64,000 bases of DNA from Coxiellaceae bacterium (GCA_029212925.1 JARGOB010000002.1:248001-312000), one strand, 5' to 3'; counted from the stretch's first letter, positions 9,348 through 19,335 are shown. The notes: generated from the letters alone by a model not told the origin. Made by a program: numbers and translations.

Positions 9348-10867
9348 TGGATTTTATAGAGAATTTTTTTAGCACCAATGGCTTTATGCCGCATGGCATG
9401 TGTTTACAATGGAAGCCCGCTATTTTATGGTGCCAAGTATTTTCAGATGCCATTATCACACTCGCCTACTTTCTAATTCCCATTGCATTGATTTACCTTG
9501 TCATAAAAAGGAAAGATATAAAGTTTAGATTGGTTTTTGTTTTGTTCGGGGCGTTTATTGTGTTTTGCGGCGTTACACACCTCGTGGCCATGATCGCATT
9601 TTGGGATCCTATCTATGGGATACAAGCAGTTATAAAAGCTTGCACCGCTATCGTGTCTATTCTAACCGCGATTGCTGTTTGGGCATTAGTTCCAAAAATA
9701 TTAAAGATGCCATCGCTGCAATCATTAGAAGAAAGTAATAAATTACTGATCAAGTTAAACATTGAACTTAAAATGACACAAAAGCGCAATGAATTACTAT
9801 TGGAGTCAGCAGGGGAAGGAATATATGGTTTAAACACTAAGGGTGAAGTTACTTTTATAAATCAAAAAGCATTAGACCTTATTGGTTTTTCAAAAGATGA
9901 AATCATGGGTAAAATCATGCACTCAATCACTCACTACGCTTATCCAGACGGCTCACCTTACCCACGTGAAAAGTGCAACATGTATGCCAGCTATCAAGAT
10001 GGCAAGACTCGCAAGATAGACGATGAAGTGTTGTGGCGAAAAGATGGCTCGTGCTTCCCCTGCGAATACACCAGCACACCGATTAAAATCAATAACACCA
10101 TTGAAGGAGCGGTTATAATATTTAAAGATATCTCTGATCGTAAAGACCATGAAGATAGCATGAAGCAATTAACTGAATCATTGCAAAAGGCCAATAAAGA
10201 ACTCGATGAGTTTTGCTATATTGCCTCACACGACTTAAAAGAGCCATTACGCGGCATTACCACTTACACTATGTTTTTGCTCGAAGACTATGCTGATGCT
10301 TTGGATACAGCAGGTAAAGATAGGCTTATCACTTTGCAAGATTTAAGCAATAAAATGTCATTGCTGATTGATCAGCTACTACAATATTCTCGCGTCGGTC
10401 GCAGCGAAGTGAATCTTGAGCAAGTCGATCTAGTAGAAATCATCAATGATAAAAAAATACTGTTAAAGGCCTACTTGGACGAAAACAATGTAACAGTATC
10501 CACACCTAACGAGATGCCTCTGATCAACTGTGATAAAGTGTTAATCGCAGAAGTCATACAAAACTTAATCACTAACGCCATCAAATACAACGCCAATGAT
10601 CATAAGACCATAGATATTGCTGCTTCCATCAAAAACAATCTAGCCACCATCACACTCAAAGACAATGGCATTGGCATTGATGAAAGACACCTCGAAGATA
10701 TCTTCAAGTTATTTAAGCGACTACATCCAGACAATAAATATGCTGAAGGCTCTGGTGCAGGACTTACTTTCGTTAAGAAAATTATTGAACGACATAGCGG
10801 CAAGGTATGGGTTGAGTCTGAAGTAGGCGTAGGATCTACTTTTTATATAGAATTACCACAACATTAA
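9347..10867 (+). CDS. Histidine kinase with ethylene-receptor-type (ETR1-like) membrane domain
   Basis: The first 120 residues form three membrane segments matching the plant ethylene-binding domain. Asp34, Tyr41, Ile71, Cys74 and His78 sit at exactly the same spacing as Asp25, Tyr32, Ile62, Cys65 and His69 of Arabidopsis ETR1; Cys and His there bind the Cu(I) that holds ethylene. The core reads FGAFIVFCGVTHL. A PAS domain follows (about 145-265), then a phytochrome-type HisKA with phosphoacceptor in IASHDLKEPLRG and an intact HATPase with DNGIGID and GSGAGLTFVKK. Length is 506 residues. Related bacterial proteins are known in cyanobacteria. The next gene encodes its probable response regulator. 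Confidence 0.9.
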   Translation: MDFIENFFSTNGFMPHGMCLQWKPAILWCQVFSDAIITLAYFLIPIALIYLVIKRKDIKFRLVFVLFGAFIVFCGVTHLVAMIAFWDPIYGIQAVIKACTAIVSILTAIAVWALVPKILKMPSLQSLEESNKLLIKLNIELKMTQKRNELLLESAGEGIYGLNTKGEVTFINQKALDLIGFSKDEIMGKIMHSITHYAYPDGSPYPREKCNMYASYQDGKTRKIDDEVLWRKDGSCFPCEYTSTPIKINNTIEGAVIIFKDISDRKDHEDSMKQLTESLQKANKELDEFCYIASHDLKEPLRGITTYTMFLLEDYADALDTAGKDRLITLQDLSNKMSLLIDQLLQYSRVGRSEVNLEQVDLVEIINDKKILLKAYLDENNVTVSTPNEMPLINCDKVLIAEVIQNLITNAIKYNANDHKTIDIAASIKNNLATITLKDNGIGIDERHLEDIFKLFKRLHPDNKYAEGSGAGLTFVKKIIERHSGKVWVESEVGVGSTFYIELPQH

Positions 10868-10883
10868 TAAAGAGGATGCAACA

Positions 10884-11324
10884 ATGCTAGAATCACACCA
10901 TGAAATATTAATTGTTGAAGACAGTGACATTGACTTTGAGTCAACACAACGCGCATTCTTAAAAGCAGGCATAGCAAACACATTGGTTAGATGCCCTGAC
11001 GGCGATGATGCATTAAATTATCTATTTAAGCGCAATGAATACGCCAATAAAAACATTAAGCGGCCTAATGTTATATTATTAGACTTGAACTTACCCGGCA
11101 CTGATGGCAGGCAAGTACTCGAAAAGATTAAAGCAGATAATGAATTACGCAAAATTCCGGTGATTATATTAACCACCTCTAACAATGAAAAAGATATCGA
11201 TTTTTGCTATGAACGTGGCGCCAATAGCTACGTTCAAAAACCAGTTGACCCACTTAAATTTATTGAAGCAGTGCAACGCCTAAAAGACTATTGGTTCGAG
11301 ATAGTGGTGCTACCCAAAAAATAA
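10884..11324 (+). CDS. Rcp1/CheY-like single-domain response regulator
   Basis: The 146-residue product is a lone receiver domain with the acidic pocket VEDSDID, phosphoacceptor Asp in LLDLNLPG, Thr in LTTSNN and Lys in QKPVDP. The extended loop after the second helix (NYLFKRNEYANKN) and the overall pattern are typical of Rcp1, the partner of cyanobacterial phytochrome Cph1. It lacks an output domain and probably acts as a phosphorelay shuttle or by protein contact. An AGAGGAT site precedes its ATG, 16 bases after the ETR1-like kinase, its likely cognate kinase. Confidence 0.88.
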   Translation: MLESHHEILIVEDSDIDFESTQRAFLKAGIANTLVRCPDGDDALNYLFKRNEYANKNIKRPNVILLDLNLPGTDGRQVLEKIKADNELRKIPVIILTTSNNEKDIDFCYERGANSYVQKPVDPLKFIEAVQRLKDYWFEIVVLPKK

Positions 11325-11339
11325 TTATGCAGCATAGAT

Positions 11340-14300
11340 ATGAATGATGAAGCAAACATAACCTGGCAAAAAAACTGGCTAATGCTTTTAGGCTTGGCCG
11401 CATTGCTTATGGGCCTTGTGGTTATTTTTGGTTGGTATACGAATAATACTTCCTTAATTCAAATTATGCCTTACTTTGCACCGATGCAATATAACACAGC
11501 GCTGGGTTTTGTTTTAGGTGGCATAGGTGCATTAACGTATATAAAGTATAGAAACGCATCACTGATTTGTGGGCTGCTTATTTCATTCATTGGCATACTA
11601 ACATTATACCAATACCTATTCGCTGCTAACCTTGGTCTAGATGAATTTTTTATGAAAAGTTATGTGATGACCAAAACATCACATCCAGGACGCATGGCAC
11701 CCAACACAGCGGCATGCTTTAGCTTAGTAGGTGTTATCTATATACTGCAGTACTTTTGCAAATCACACCATAAAATACATCTGTATAACTTAATTCTAGC
11801 CAGTTTTATTATTGCACTGTCATTTATCGCGCTTTTTGGTTACCTAACCGGCATTCAAGCGGCTTATGGCTGGGGCGCCTTAACCCGCATGGCGGTTCAT
11901 ACCTCAGTCGGTTTTATATTGCTGGGTTTAGCTGTTTTTCCTTACAACTACGCCATGTATAAAAAGCGTCTTAATGCAAAAAGTTGGCTCCTTTTTTCAA
12001 TTATATTAATCGCAGGTCTTTTTTTACTAACCTTATTTTTACAAGCCGCTAAAACCTATGAAGATAAAGGCATTCATGCCATTTCCACAAATAAAGCGAA
12101 TGAAATTAAAAATAGAATTCTTGTCAATGTCGCCGATATCAGTAACTCACTAGAACGGTTATTTTCACGCATTCACGAAAATAGCTATCAACACGCGAAA
12201 GATCTACAAAATGATGCTAAATATTATTTAAAACACAACCCCGCCTTAACTGAACTACATTTAGTACTTCCTAATACAAATGAGCCGATTATAGTGCACA
12301 ACAGTCGCATCAATGACATGAAAGCAAAGGCTAATATCAGCACTTGCATGACGTTACTAAAAAATAGTCGTGATGCGCAAGTTGCAAACCTTCGAATCAA
12401 TGGCAATATGGAGCTTCTTTGTATAGCAGACGAAGATATAAATAATATAGCCATATTAAATATGAAAACTGTACTAAGAAATGTACTTCACCAGGAAATG
12501 GACAATCAGTTTAATATAGTAATCAGTCTTGATAACGAAGCCATACTAACATTACCAACATTTATAAATTACGCTAAAACACAGCATACCAATGCCGTTA
12601 GTAGCATTACTTTTTATAAAACTGCTTGGGAGATCAATGTATGGCCAACCAACAAATTTATTAATGAGGTCACTGGACCATACACTCTATTTTTACTGAT
12701 TTTTGGTCTTGGCATAACCATACTGTTGGCTTTTATGACAAGAAATTGGCAAATCAGTAAAGTTCAAAATGCTACGCTTATAAAAGCTAACACTGATAAA
12801 GACGCCTCCGAATTATTAAAAAATAAAATACTGGAAAGCGCACCGCAAGCCATTATCATTTCTAACAGTGAGGGTAAAATTATTTACTGCAATGCTCATG
12901 CCATTATACTCTGGGGCTACAGTGAAAATGAATTATTAAACACTACCATTGAAACACTCATACCCGACCGATACCGTGCCTCTCACCCTGAGCATAGGCG
13001 AAATTATTTTAGTATATTCAATGCAAAACAAATGGGAAAAGGGCGTTACCTGGCTTTACTGACCAAAACAGGCAGTGAGCTCCCTGTCCAAATCTCACTA
13101 ACCCCTATAGTCATAGAGAATAATAAATGTGTTATCTGCAACATAGTGAATAAGCTGGACCAAAAAAATTATGAAGACAGAATAAAAAAACAAAATATGA
13201 ATTTGCAATTAATTTATGATGTGACCAACATTTCATCGAATGCCAATAACATTACTGAATCACTGCAATATTCAATTGATATTATTTGCCATAAATTGAA
13301 TTGGAATATTGGTCACATCTATGCACTAGACAATCAGGACAAAGCGTTACACTCAACAGATATCTGGTTGCTGCCTTCATCCGGTGAATTCGAAAAATTT
13401 AAGCAAGCCTCAAACAAGCTTATCTTCCAAAAAGGACAAGGACTACCAGGGCGCGTTTTACTATCGCGCACAACTCAATGGGTAAACAACATCAATGACG
13501 ATGACACCATCCTGAGAAAAGACATCTGCCAAGAGCTCAGTCTTTTCAGCGCAGTTTGCATACCCATTATTATCAATGATTCAGTTGTCTATGTTTTAGA
13601 GCTATTTTCAACCCAACAACAACCACCTACTGATGAATACATTTCACTGTTCAACATATTAGGTGAGCAGCTGAGTAGAGCTTCAGAAAGACAAATCGCA
13701 CATGACATGCTACAAGCTGCCGAAAACGATAAGCATTTATTGCTTGAACATGCGGCGGAAGGTATTTTTGGCATTAACTTAAACGGCAACATAACCTTTG
13801 CTAATTCGGCATCTCAAATTTTATTGGGATACACAGATACTGAAATAAAAGGACTGTCAATAACAAAAATACTGACCAGTGCAACAGACGATGCTGCGAA
13901 TTCAACTATACAATCTGAACTCATGTCTACGATAAAGCAACACAGAATATACACCATTCCAAATGCAGTTTTTTACTCATGCGATAAATCAGCTATCCAC
14001 GTTGACTTTAAAGCCAGCCCGATTATTTCAAACGGATCGTTGAAAGGTGCTGTTATCATATTTTCTGATATCAGCTTACGAATTGAATCAGAAAGAAAAT
14101 CAGCCACCTATCTTAAACAACTTGAGAAGTCATATGCTGACTTAGATGACTTCACCTACATGGCATCACACGACCTAAAGGAACCGCTGAGGGGAATCTG
14201 CACTTATTCCAACCTGTTACTAGAAAATAATGCTGATATACTCGACGCTGATAGTAAAAATAAATTATCCACATTGCAAACCCTATCAAAACGTATAGAA

Positions 14301-14813
14301 GCCTTAATTGACATCATGTTGACCTTTACCCAAGTATCGCGCGAGAAATTGCATCTTGAATTTCATAGCATCAATGACTTACTTAGAGACACAATCAGCA
14401 TGATTACAAAAGAGAATATAAAAATAGAAGTGTCAGACTCAATGCCCACGATTATGTGTGACCCCGAAGCGCTAAATAACGTATTTAAGAGCATCATTGA
14501 AAATGGCTTAATTTATAATGATAACGATGAAAAATGCATTACGGTTGACTACAAGGAAGATAAAACCCACCATATATTTTTAATTAGGGACAACGGCGTC
14601 TCTATCCCACCAGAACACTTTACAACAGCATTTAAATTATTTAAACGTCTAAGCAAGGCCTCTGAATATAGCAAAGGACTAGGCGTTGGGCTCACCCTAT
14701 CACAACAGATAGTTCATAAGCATGAGGGCGAAATCTGGATAGAATCATCAGATGCCAATGGCACAACCGTGTGCTTCAGTGTTAGCAAAGAATTCAGCAA
14801 TACTGATCTATAG
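11340..14813 (+). CDS. Membrane PAS-GAF-PAS sensor histidine kinase
   Basis: The 1157-residue protein begins with about seven hydrophobic segments in residues 15-235 (a MASE-like integral sensor), then an extracytoplasmic loop of roughly 210 residues and another membrane span near 450. In the cytoplasm follow a PAS domain (about 490-610), a GAF domain (about 625-780), a second PAS domain (about 795-915) and a kinase core with HisKA MASHDLKEPLRG and HATPase DNGVSIPPEHF and LGVGLTLSQQI. The kinase core is of the same phytochrome-like type as the ETR1-like kinase upstream, suggesting duplication. It is the last gene of the operon; its ligand is unknown. Confidence 0.88.
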   Translation: MNDEANITWQKNWLMLLGLAALLMGLVVIFGWYTNNTSLIQIMPYFAPMQYNTALGFVLGGIGALTYIKYRNASLICGLLISFIGILTLYQYLFAANLGLDEFFMKSYVMTKTSHPGRMAPNTAACFSLVGVIYILQYFCKSHHKIHLYNLILASFIIALSFIALFGYLTGIQAAYGWGALTRMAVHTSVGFILLGLAVFPYNYAMYKKRLNAKSWLLFSIILIAGLFLLTLFLQAAKTYEDKGIHAISTNKANEIKNRILVNVADISNSLERLFSRIHENSYQHAKDLQNDAKYYLKHNPALTELHLVLPNTNEPIIVHNSRINDMKAKANISTCMTLLKNSRDAQVANLRINGNMELLCIADEDINNIAILNMKTVLRNVLHQEMDNQFNIVISLDNEAILTLPTFINYAKTQHTNAVSSITFYKTAWEINVWPTNKFINEVTGPYTLFLLIFGLGITILLAFMTRNWQISKVQNATLIKANTDKDASELLKNKILESAPQAIIISNSEGKIIYCNAHAIILWGYSENELLNTTIETLIPDRYRASHPEHRRNYFSIFNAKQMGKGRYLALLTKTGSELPVQISLTPIVIENNKCVICNIVNKLDQKNYEDRIKKQNMNLQLIYDVTNISSNANNITESLQYSIDIICHKLNWNIGHIYALDNQDKALHSTDIWLLPSSGEFEKFKQASNKLIFQKGQGLPGRVLLSRTTQWVNNINDDDTILRKDICQELSLFSAVCIPIIINDSVVYVLELFSTQQQPPTDEYISLFNILGEQLSRASERQIAHDMLQAAENDKHLLLEHAAEGIFGINLNGNITFANSASQILLGYTDTEIKGLSITKILTSATDDAANSTIQSELMSTIKQHRIYTIPNAVFYSCDKSAIHVDFKASPIISNGSLKGAVIIFSDISLRIESERKSATYLKQLEKSYADLDDFTYMASHDLKEPLRGICTYSNLLLENNADILDADSKNKLSTLQTLSKRIEALIDIMLTFTQVSREKLHLEFHSINDLLRDTISMITKENIKIEVSDSMPTIMCDPEALNNVFKSIIENGLIYNDNDEKCITVDYKEDKTHHIFLIRDNGVSIPPEHFTTAFKLFKRLSKASEYSKGLGVGLTLSQQIVHKHEGEIWIESSDANGTTVCFSVSKEFSNTDL

Positions 14814-14908
14814 CGTTAAAGCCATCACAAACTGCTAGAAATAACACTTGAATTATTCAATTTTCAACGTACTATCCTCTCTCTTATGACTTAACTAATG
14901 TAACTAAT

Positions 14909-16771
14909 ATGCAAACAGACACTTTACTCGATATGCCCGCACACAACGCGCCACCTCGCCAATCTACGCTGAAAGATATACGCAACAATTTTAGCTTAGG
15001 CGCTAGAACGTTCTTAATGTCTGATTTGTGGCCCTTAGCAACAGCCCCGCAGAAGCGCAGACTATTCGCTTCGTACTTTGCCAATATCTTTTTTTCAGCC
15101 TTGCAGCCTATTTCAGCCATACTGCTTAGCCAAAGCCTGCAAGCCATTGCTTCGCAACAAACGACCGTGCCTTTATTTGGTCTCAATTTAAAACCAAAAA
15201 CGTCACTCTATTTGTACATCGCATTTATTGGCATTAGCTTTTCATCCGACTACTTTAAATCACGTCTTTTGTTTGGCATCACCAATGCAATCGAAAAAAA
15301 GCGCGTCAAGCAAGTCGTGACACAGTATAACCAAGCACCCTATCAAGAACACATGGCAATGCAACCTCAGGCAACTGAAGTCCTTACTAATCTTATGGGC
15401 GCCGATCAAGCGATTAAACTAGCCTCCGTTGCTAACATGCAACCACCACTTTTCAACTTGATTGCTGCCACATTGGCCGCGGTCCTGTTGGAACATAAAT
15501 CGCTTACCTGGGTCATCGTTCCTTACATCATCACCGCACTGGTCATCAAAGAGCTCATACATAGCTGCGTACGCAATAAAACCGCAACTACCAACGTTGG
15601 CATGGCCGATGTATTAAAACGCTTTCGCCCATCACCCGGCAAAGCTGCCATGATGAAAAACTTTGGCCGCGAGAATCTTGAAACTAAAATCACAGATAAC
15701 TTACTAGCAACTGCCAACCAAAATAGCGGCGTACCAAAATGGCATCAAAACTATCGCCTACTACTTGGCATAATCACCTTTGGGCTCAGCTTTTATTATA
15801 TTGAAAGCGTGGCTGAACATGGGCTTGAACCCAGCAATATTGGTCAAGTCACCTATATGCTGTCTTATTTGGCTTCATTATACAGCAGCTTTTCATCCTT
15901 TAACCAATCCGTCGGCGATGTTAAAGATAGCTTTTCAGCGATAAAAGGTGCCCGTTTATTCAGTACGAAACTCAGCGAAACACAAGCACAACACCACCCT
16001 ACCAGCGGTAATGGTGATGCCCGACAGGGATTAGAGTTTAGAGATGTGGACTATCAATATTCAACACCCAGCACCGACGATAGCAGCCCTCAACTGACCC
16101 ACCCCACTGTTAAAGGTATCAATCTAGCGATACCAAAAGGTGAGCTCGTGGTGCTTTCAGGGCCATCTCGCTCAGGCAGAAGCACGTTAGCCAAACTCGC
16201 TGCGGGGTTAAATAACCCGACGCGAGGTGATATTTTTGTCAACGGCCAAAACTTAGCGGCCATGTCACCCAGCGACCGCACCCAATTAGTTGCTTATGTG
16301 CCACAAACACCCAAACTGCAAGGTGACAAATCGGTTTTATACCATATGCTTTACACCATTTGTGACGATAGCACACTGTTTGACCTGAAGGATCTCACCA
16401 GCAGAGAGCTGCAAGATCGGTTAACAGGAACGGATGAATACAGACTAGCAATAGAGACGTTAGTAGCGTGCGGCATTGAACCTGCCTTACTGCATCAACA
16501 TGAGTCATCGTTAGCGGGCAGCGATCATTATCGGCTATCACTCGCCATGGCGTTTGCGCAAAAAACCGACATTATCATCATCGATCAAATGTTTGCAAAT
16601 TTTGATGATGAGACACAACACCGTTTGGCTGAAACGATTAAAAGCATGGGTACTAAAACGCGATTGATCATCAGTAACGTACCCGGCCTGTTTGATGACT
16701 GTCAACGAATTCAACTGAATGATCGTGGCCAGTTAGATACACCCGCAACGGCACCTTCAGCCAGAAAGTAA
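14909..16771 (+). CDS. ABC exporter-like protein with degenerate ATPase motifs
   Basis: The 620-residue protein has an ABC transporter membrane domain (about 50-340, several hydrophobic helices) fused to a nucleotide-binding domain. All catalytic motifs differ from consensus: Walker A is GPSRSGRST (418-426) with Arg424 in place of the essential Lys; the signature is LAGSD in place of LSGGQ; Walker B ends IIIDQ with Gln560 in place of the catalytic Glu; the H-loop region reads IISNVP without its His. The reading frame is intact over its whole length, so it is not an obvious pseudogene. It may bind but not turn over ATP, or be a divergent transporter. No Shine-Dalgarno site is clear. It lies between the kinase operon and the rim cluster. 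Confidence 0.75.
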   Translation: MQTDTLLDMPAHNAPPRQSTLKDIRNNFSLGARTFLMSDLWPLATAPQKRRLFASYFANIFFSALQPISAILLSQSLQAIASQQTTVPLFGLNLKPKTSLYLYIAFIGISFSSDYFKSRLLFGITNAIEKKRVKQVVTQYNQAPYQEHMAMQPQATEVLTNLMGADQAIKLASVANMQPPLFNLIAATLAAVLLEHKSLTWVIVPYIITALVIKELIHSCVRNKTATTNVGMADVLKRFRPSPGKAAMMKNFGRENLETKITDNLLATANQNSGVPKWHQNYRLLLGIITFGLSFYYIESVAEHGLEPSNIGQVTYMLSYLASLYSSFSSFNQSVGDVKDSFSAIKGARLFSTKLSETQAQHHPTSGNGDARQGLEFRDVDYQYSTPSTDDSSPQLTHPTVKGINLAIPKGELVVLSGPSRSGRSTLAKLAAGLNNPTRGDIFVNGQNLAAMSPSDRTQLVAYVPQTPKLQGDKSVLYHMLYTICDDSTLFDLKDLTSRELQDRLTGTDEYRLAIETLVACGIEPALLHQHESSLAGSDHYRLSLAMAFAQKTDIIIIDQMFANFDDETQHRLAETIKSMGTKTRLIISNVPGLFDDCQRIQLNDRGQLDTPATAPSARK

Positions 16772-16837
16772 CGATTTGAATTCTTAACCAATAATACAGA
16801 GACTATCAATAGAAAACAGTGCAGAATAGCAAGTACA

Positions 16838-16853
16838 GCTCTCATGCGAGAGC
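16838..16853 (+). promoter_or_regulatory. Leader hairpin before rimK
   Basis: GCTCTC and GAGAGC form a perfect 6-base stem around ATGC. The ATG in the loop is an in-frame upstream start candidate for rimK but has no ribosome binding site, so the hairpin is better read as part of the 5' leader. Confidence 0.35.
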
Positions 16854-16891
16854 CTAACCAATTTACATGTAGCCACAAAGGATTTGGGACA

Positions 16892-17797
16892 TTGAAAATA
16901 GCTATTTTATCACGCAAAGAAAGCCTGTACTCAACCACACGATTAAAACAAGCAGCCGAGCAACGAGGACATGAAGTATTTATTATTGATTACCTGCGCT
17001 GCTACATGAACATTACTGCTAAAAACCCACGCGTGCATTATAAAGGTGAAGCATTACAGCTATTTGATGCCATTATTCCGCGCATTGGTGCCAAACGCAC
17101 CTTTTATGGCACCGCCGTTGTGCGCCAATTTGAAACCATGGGCACCTACTCAATTAATCCATCTATCGGCATTACCCGCTCCCGAGATAAGTTGCGATCA
17201 CAGCAACTGTTGGCCATGAAAGGTGTAGATATGCCAGTCACTGGGTTCGCTCACTCCGCTAGTGATGTCGACGACCTAATTAATACCGTAGGTGGCGCGC
17301 CGTTGGTTATTAAACTGATTGAAGGTACCCAAGGCGTTGGCGTTGTATTAGCTGAAACCAAAAAAGCCGCCGAGAGCGTTATCCAAACCTTGATGGGCAT
17401 CAAAGCCAATATGATTACCCAAGAGTATATAAAAGAATCAGGCGGCTCAGATATACGCTGCTTCGTTGTCGGCGATAAAGTCGTCGCCGCCATGAAACGT
17501 CAAGCCGGTGAAGGTGAATTCCGTGCCAACATCCACCGCGGGGGCAGCGCACAAGCGGTAAAGATTACCAAAGAGGAGCGCGAAGCCGCCGTAAAATCAG
17601 CTAAAATCATGGGGTTACATATGGCTGGGGTGGACTTATTACGATCCGACAGAGGGCCACTGGTGTTGGAAATAAATTCATCCCCCGGCTTGGAAGGCAT
17701 CGAAAAATCGACCAATAAAGACATAGCCGGCATGGTTATCGAGCATATTGAAAAACATGCCAAACCTATTAGCGCTAAAAGCCGTTACCAAGGATAG
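16892..17797 (+). CDS. rimK: RimK-type ATP-grasp glutamate ligase
   Basis: RimK adds glutamate residues to the C terminus of ribosomal protein S6 and can make poly-glutamate. The preferred start is TTG at 16892, behind AAAGGA at 16877, giving 301 residues and the canonical N terminus [20 protein letters not shown]-grasp motifs are intact: [38 protein letters not shown], and the metal-binding [14 protein letters not shown]. It opens a cluster with an aspartoacylase-like gene and rimB (2- and 3-base gaps). In Pseudomonas a rimABK operon adjusts S6 modification and is linked to cyclic di-GMP. Confidence 0.93.
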   Translation: MKIAILSRKESLYSTTRLKQAAEQRGHEVFIIDYLRCYMNITAKNPRVHYKGEALQLFDAIIPRIGAKRTFYGTAVVRQFETMGTYSINPSIGITRSRDKLRSQQLLAMKGVDMPVTGFAHSASDVDDLINTVGGAPLVIKLIEGTQGVGVVLAETKKAAESVIQTLMGIKANMITQEYIKESGGSDIRCFVVGDKVVAAMKRQAGEGEFRANIHRGGSAQAVKITKEEREAAVKSAKIMGLHMAGVDLLRSDRGPLVLEINSSPGLEGIEKSTNKDIAGMVIEHIEKHAKPISAKSRYQG

Positions 17798-17799
17798 CC

Positions 17800-18843
17800 A
17801 TGAGCAAACAACACGACGAACTCATTATCAATGACACGGTCATCAAGCCCGGGCAAAGACACACCGTTCATTTACCGATGCCTAAACTGTATGACTGGAC
17901 ACCACTCACTATGCCGGTGCACGTGATACGCGGTAAAAAACCAGGACCTACTTTGTGTTTAACCGCAGCCATACACGGTGATGAAGTCAATGGCATCGAG
18001 ATTATTCGACGGTTATTAAAAAAACCGGTACTAAAAAAAATTGCTGGCACACTGATTGCGATCCCAATCGTCAATGTTTACGGTTTTTTATATCAAGATC
18101 GCTACCTGATGGATCGTCGCGACTTAAACCGCTCATTTCCCGGCTCAAAAAAGGGTTCACTAGCGTCCCGATTAGCACACCTTATTTCCTCGGAGATTAT
18201 CACTAAATCAACTCATCAAATTGATTTGCATACGGGTTCATTATATCGCACCAACTTGCCACAAATTCGTGCTGACTTTAGCACCAAAGGCACTAAAGCC
18301 ATGGCAAAACACTTTAATGCGCCCGTTATTATCAACTCCGCACAGCGCAGCGGCTCATTACGTGATTACGCCCACAGCTTAGGCATTCCCTTTTTATTAT
18401 ATGAAGCAGGTGAATCCTTGCGGTTCGATGAGCTATCAATAAAAACAGGTATTAAGGGCATCCTGAATGTGATGGCCCATCTTAAAATGATTCCTAAAGA
18501 TATACTGGACAACGTGCACTTTTCTTCCGAATTAGCACACTCCAGTTTTTGGGTGCGCTCACCCTACAGTGGCATTGTACGCTTTTACAAATCGCTGGGT
18601 AAGAAAGTGAAAAAAGGTGATCTACTGGCCGTGATATCCAATCCAACGGGCCCTGAAGAATACAAATTACTGTCACCTCTCACCGGCATTATTATCGGAA
18701 AAAGCAACTTGCCCATGGTGCATGAAGGCGCCGCCTTGTACCACGTCGCTTGCTTTGAAAAACCACAATCTGTCGTCAAGCGAGTTGAATACTTGCAAAA
18801 CCTGTATAGCGAAGAACAACAAGAAGACCTTGTACCGAGATAG
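17800..18843 (+). CDS. Succinylglutamate desuccinylase/aspartoacylase family zinc hydrolase
   Basis: Members of this M14-like family remove acyl groups from amino acids such as N-acetylaspartate or succinylglutamate. In 347 residues the zinc site is visible as HGDEVNGIE (His and Glu ligands) and the later His in QIDLHTGS; the substrate Arg/Asn segment appears as MDRRDLNRSFPG. A C-terminal beta domain carries SPYSGIVRF and GPEEYKLLSPLTGIIIG, like the lipoyl-type tail of this subfamily. It sits 2 bases after rimK and 3 before rimB. By context it probably acts on a glutamylated or acylated product of the same pathway; the true substrate is unknown. Confidence 0.85.
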   Translation: MSKQHDELIINDTVIKPGQRHTVHLPMPKLYDWTPLTMPVHVIRGKKPGPTLCLTAAIHGDEVNGIEIIRRLLKKPVLKKIAGTLIAIPIVNVYGFLYQDRYLMDRRDLNRSFPGSKKGSLASRLAHLISSEIITKSTHQIDLHTGSLYRTNLPQIRADFSTKGTKAMAKHFNAPVIINSAQRSGSLRDYAHSLGIPFLLYEAGESLRFDELSIKTGIKGILNVMAHLKMIPKDILDNVHFSSELAHSSFWVRSPYSGIVRFYKSLGKKVKKGDLLAVISNPTGPEEYKLLSPLTGIIIGKSNLPMVHEGAALYHVACFEKPQSVVKRVEYLQNLYSEEQQEDLVPR

Positions 18844-18846
18844 CTA

Positions 18847-19326
18847 ATGAAAAAAAATAAAATTGTCACCATTAACAACAAAATTTTGATCGGTCGCCAT
18901 GAGTGGTGTCAATTACCGGTATTAAATATCCCAGCCACCAGAGCAAAAATTGATACCGGTGCAAAAACATCGGCGATTCACGCTTTTAATATACGCACCA
19001 AACAGTCTCGCGGAAAAACGGTGGCCTACTTTGATGTGCACCCGCTGCAAAGAAACGAGGACATCTCTGTTAGCTGTAAAGCCATTGTGATTGATCAACG
19101 CAATATACTCAGCTCAAATGGCACAAAAGAGTGCCGCTATGTTATAGAAACCACATTACTACTGGGCGGGCAAGCTTGGAATATTGAACTAACATTGTCC
19201 ACTCGAGATCAATTAAAATTTCGTTTATTATTAGGCAGGGAAGCATTAAATAAACGCGTATTAATCGACCCCAGCCGCACCTACCTTTTGGGTAAAATTA
19301 ACAATGCAATGGACTTATACACTTAA
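18847..19326 (+). CDS. rimB: RimB-like retropepsin-type protease
   Basis: The 159-residue product belongs to the family once named ATP-dependent zinc protease (PF05618), a single-lobe aspartic protease fold. The catalytic motif is D36-TGAKTSA, preceded by GRHEWCQLP; a downstream LLGREAL segment matches the second conserved block. In Pseudomonas RimB is encoded with RimK and is proposed to cut or balance the glutamate tails that RimK adds. Here it is the third gene of the cluster, followed 9 bases later by a mechanosensitive channel gene. Confidence 0.88.
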   Translation: MKKNKIVTINNKILIGRHEWCQLPVLNIPATRAKIDTGAKTSAIHAFNIRTKQSRGKTVAYFDVHPLQRNEDISVSCKAIVIDQRNILSSNGTKECRYVIETTLLLGGQAWNIELTLSTRDQLKFRLLLGREALNKRVLIDPSRTYLLGKINNAMDLYT

Positions 19327-19335
19327 TGGATTAAC

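Noticed and set aside
9347-14813. Phytochrome
   Set aside because: The kinases have phytochrome-like HisKA domains, but no PHY domain or bilin-binding Cys/GAF arrangement is visible.
16844-16891. ATG start for rimK inside a hairpin loop
   Set aside because: It lacks a binding site and adds 16 non-conserved residues; the TTG at 16892 matches the RimK N terminus.
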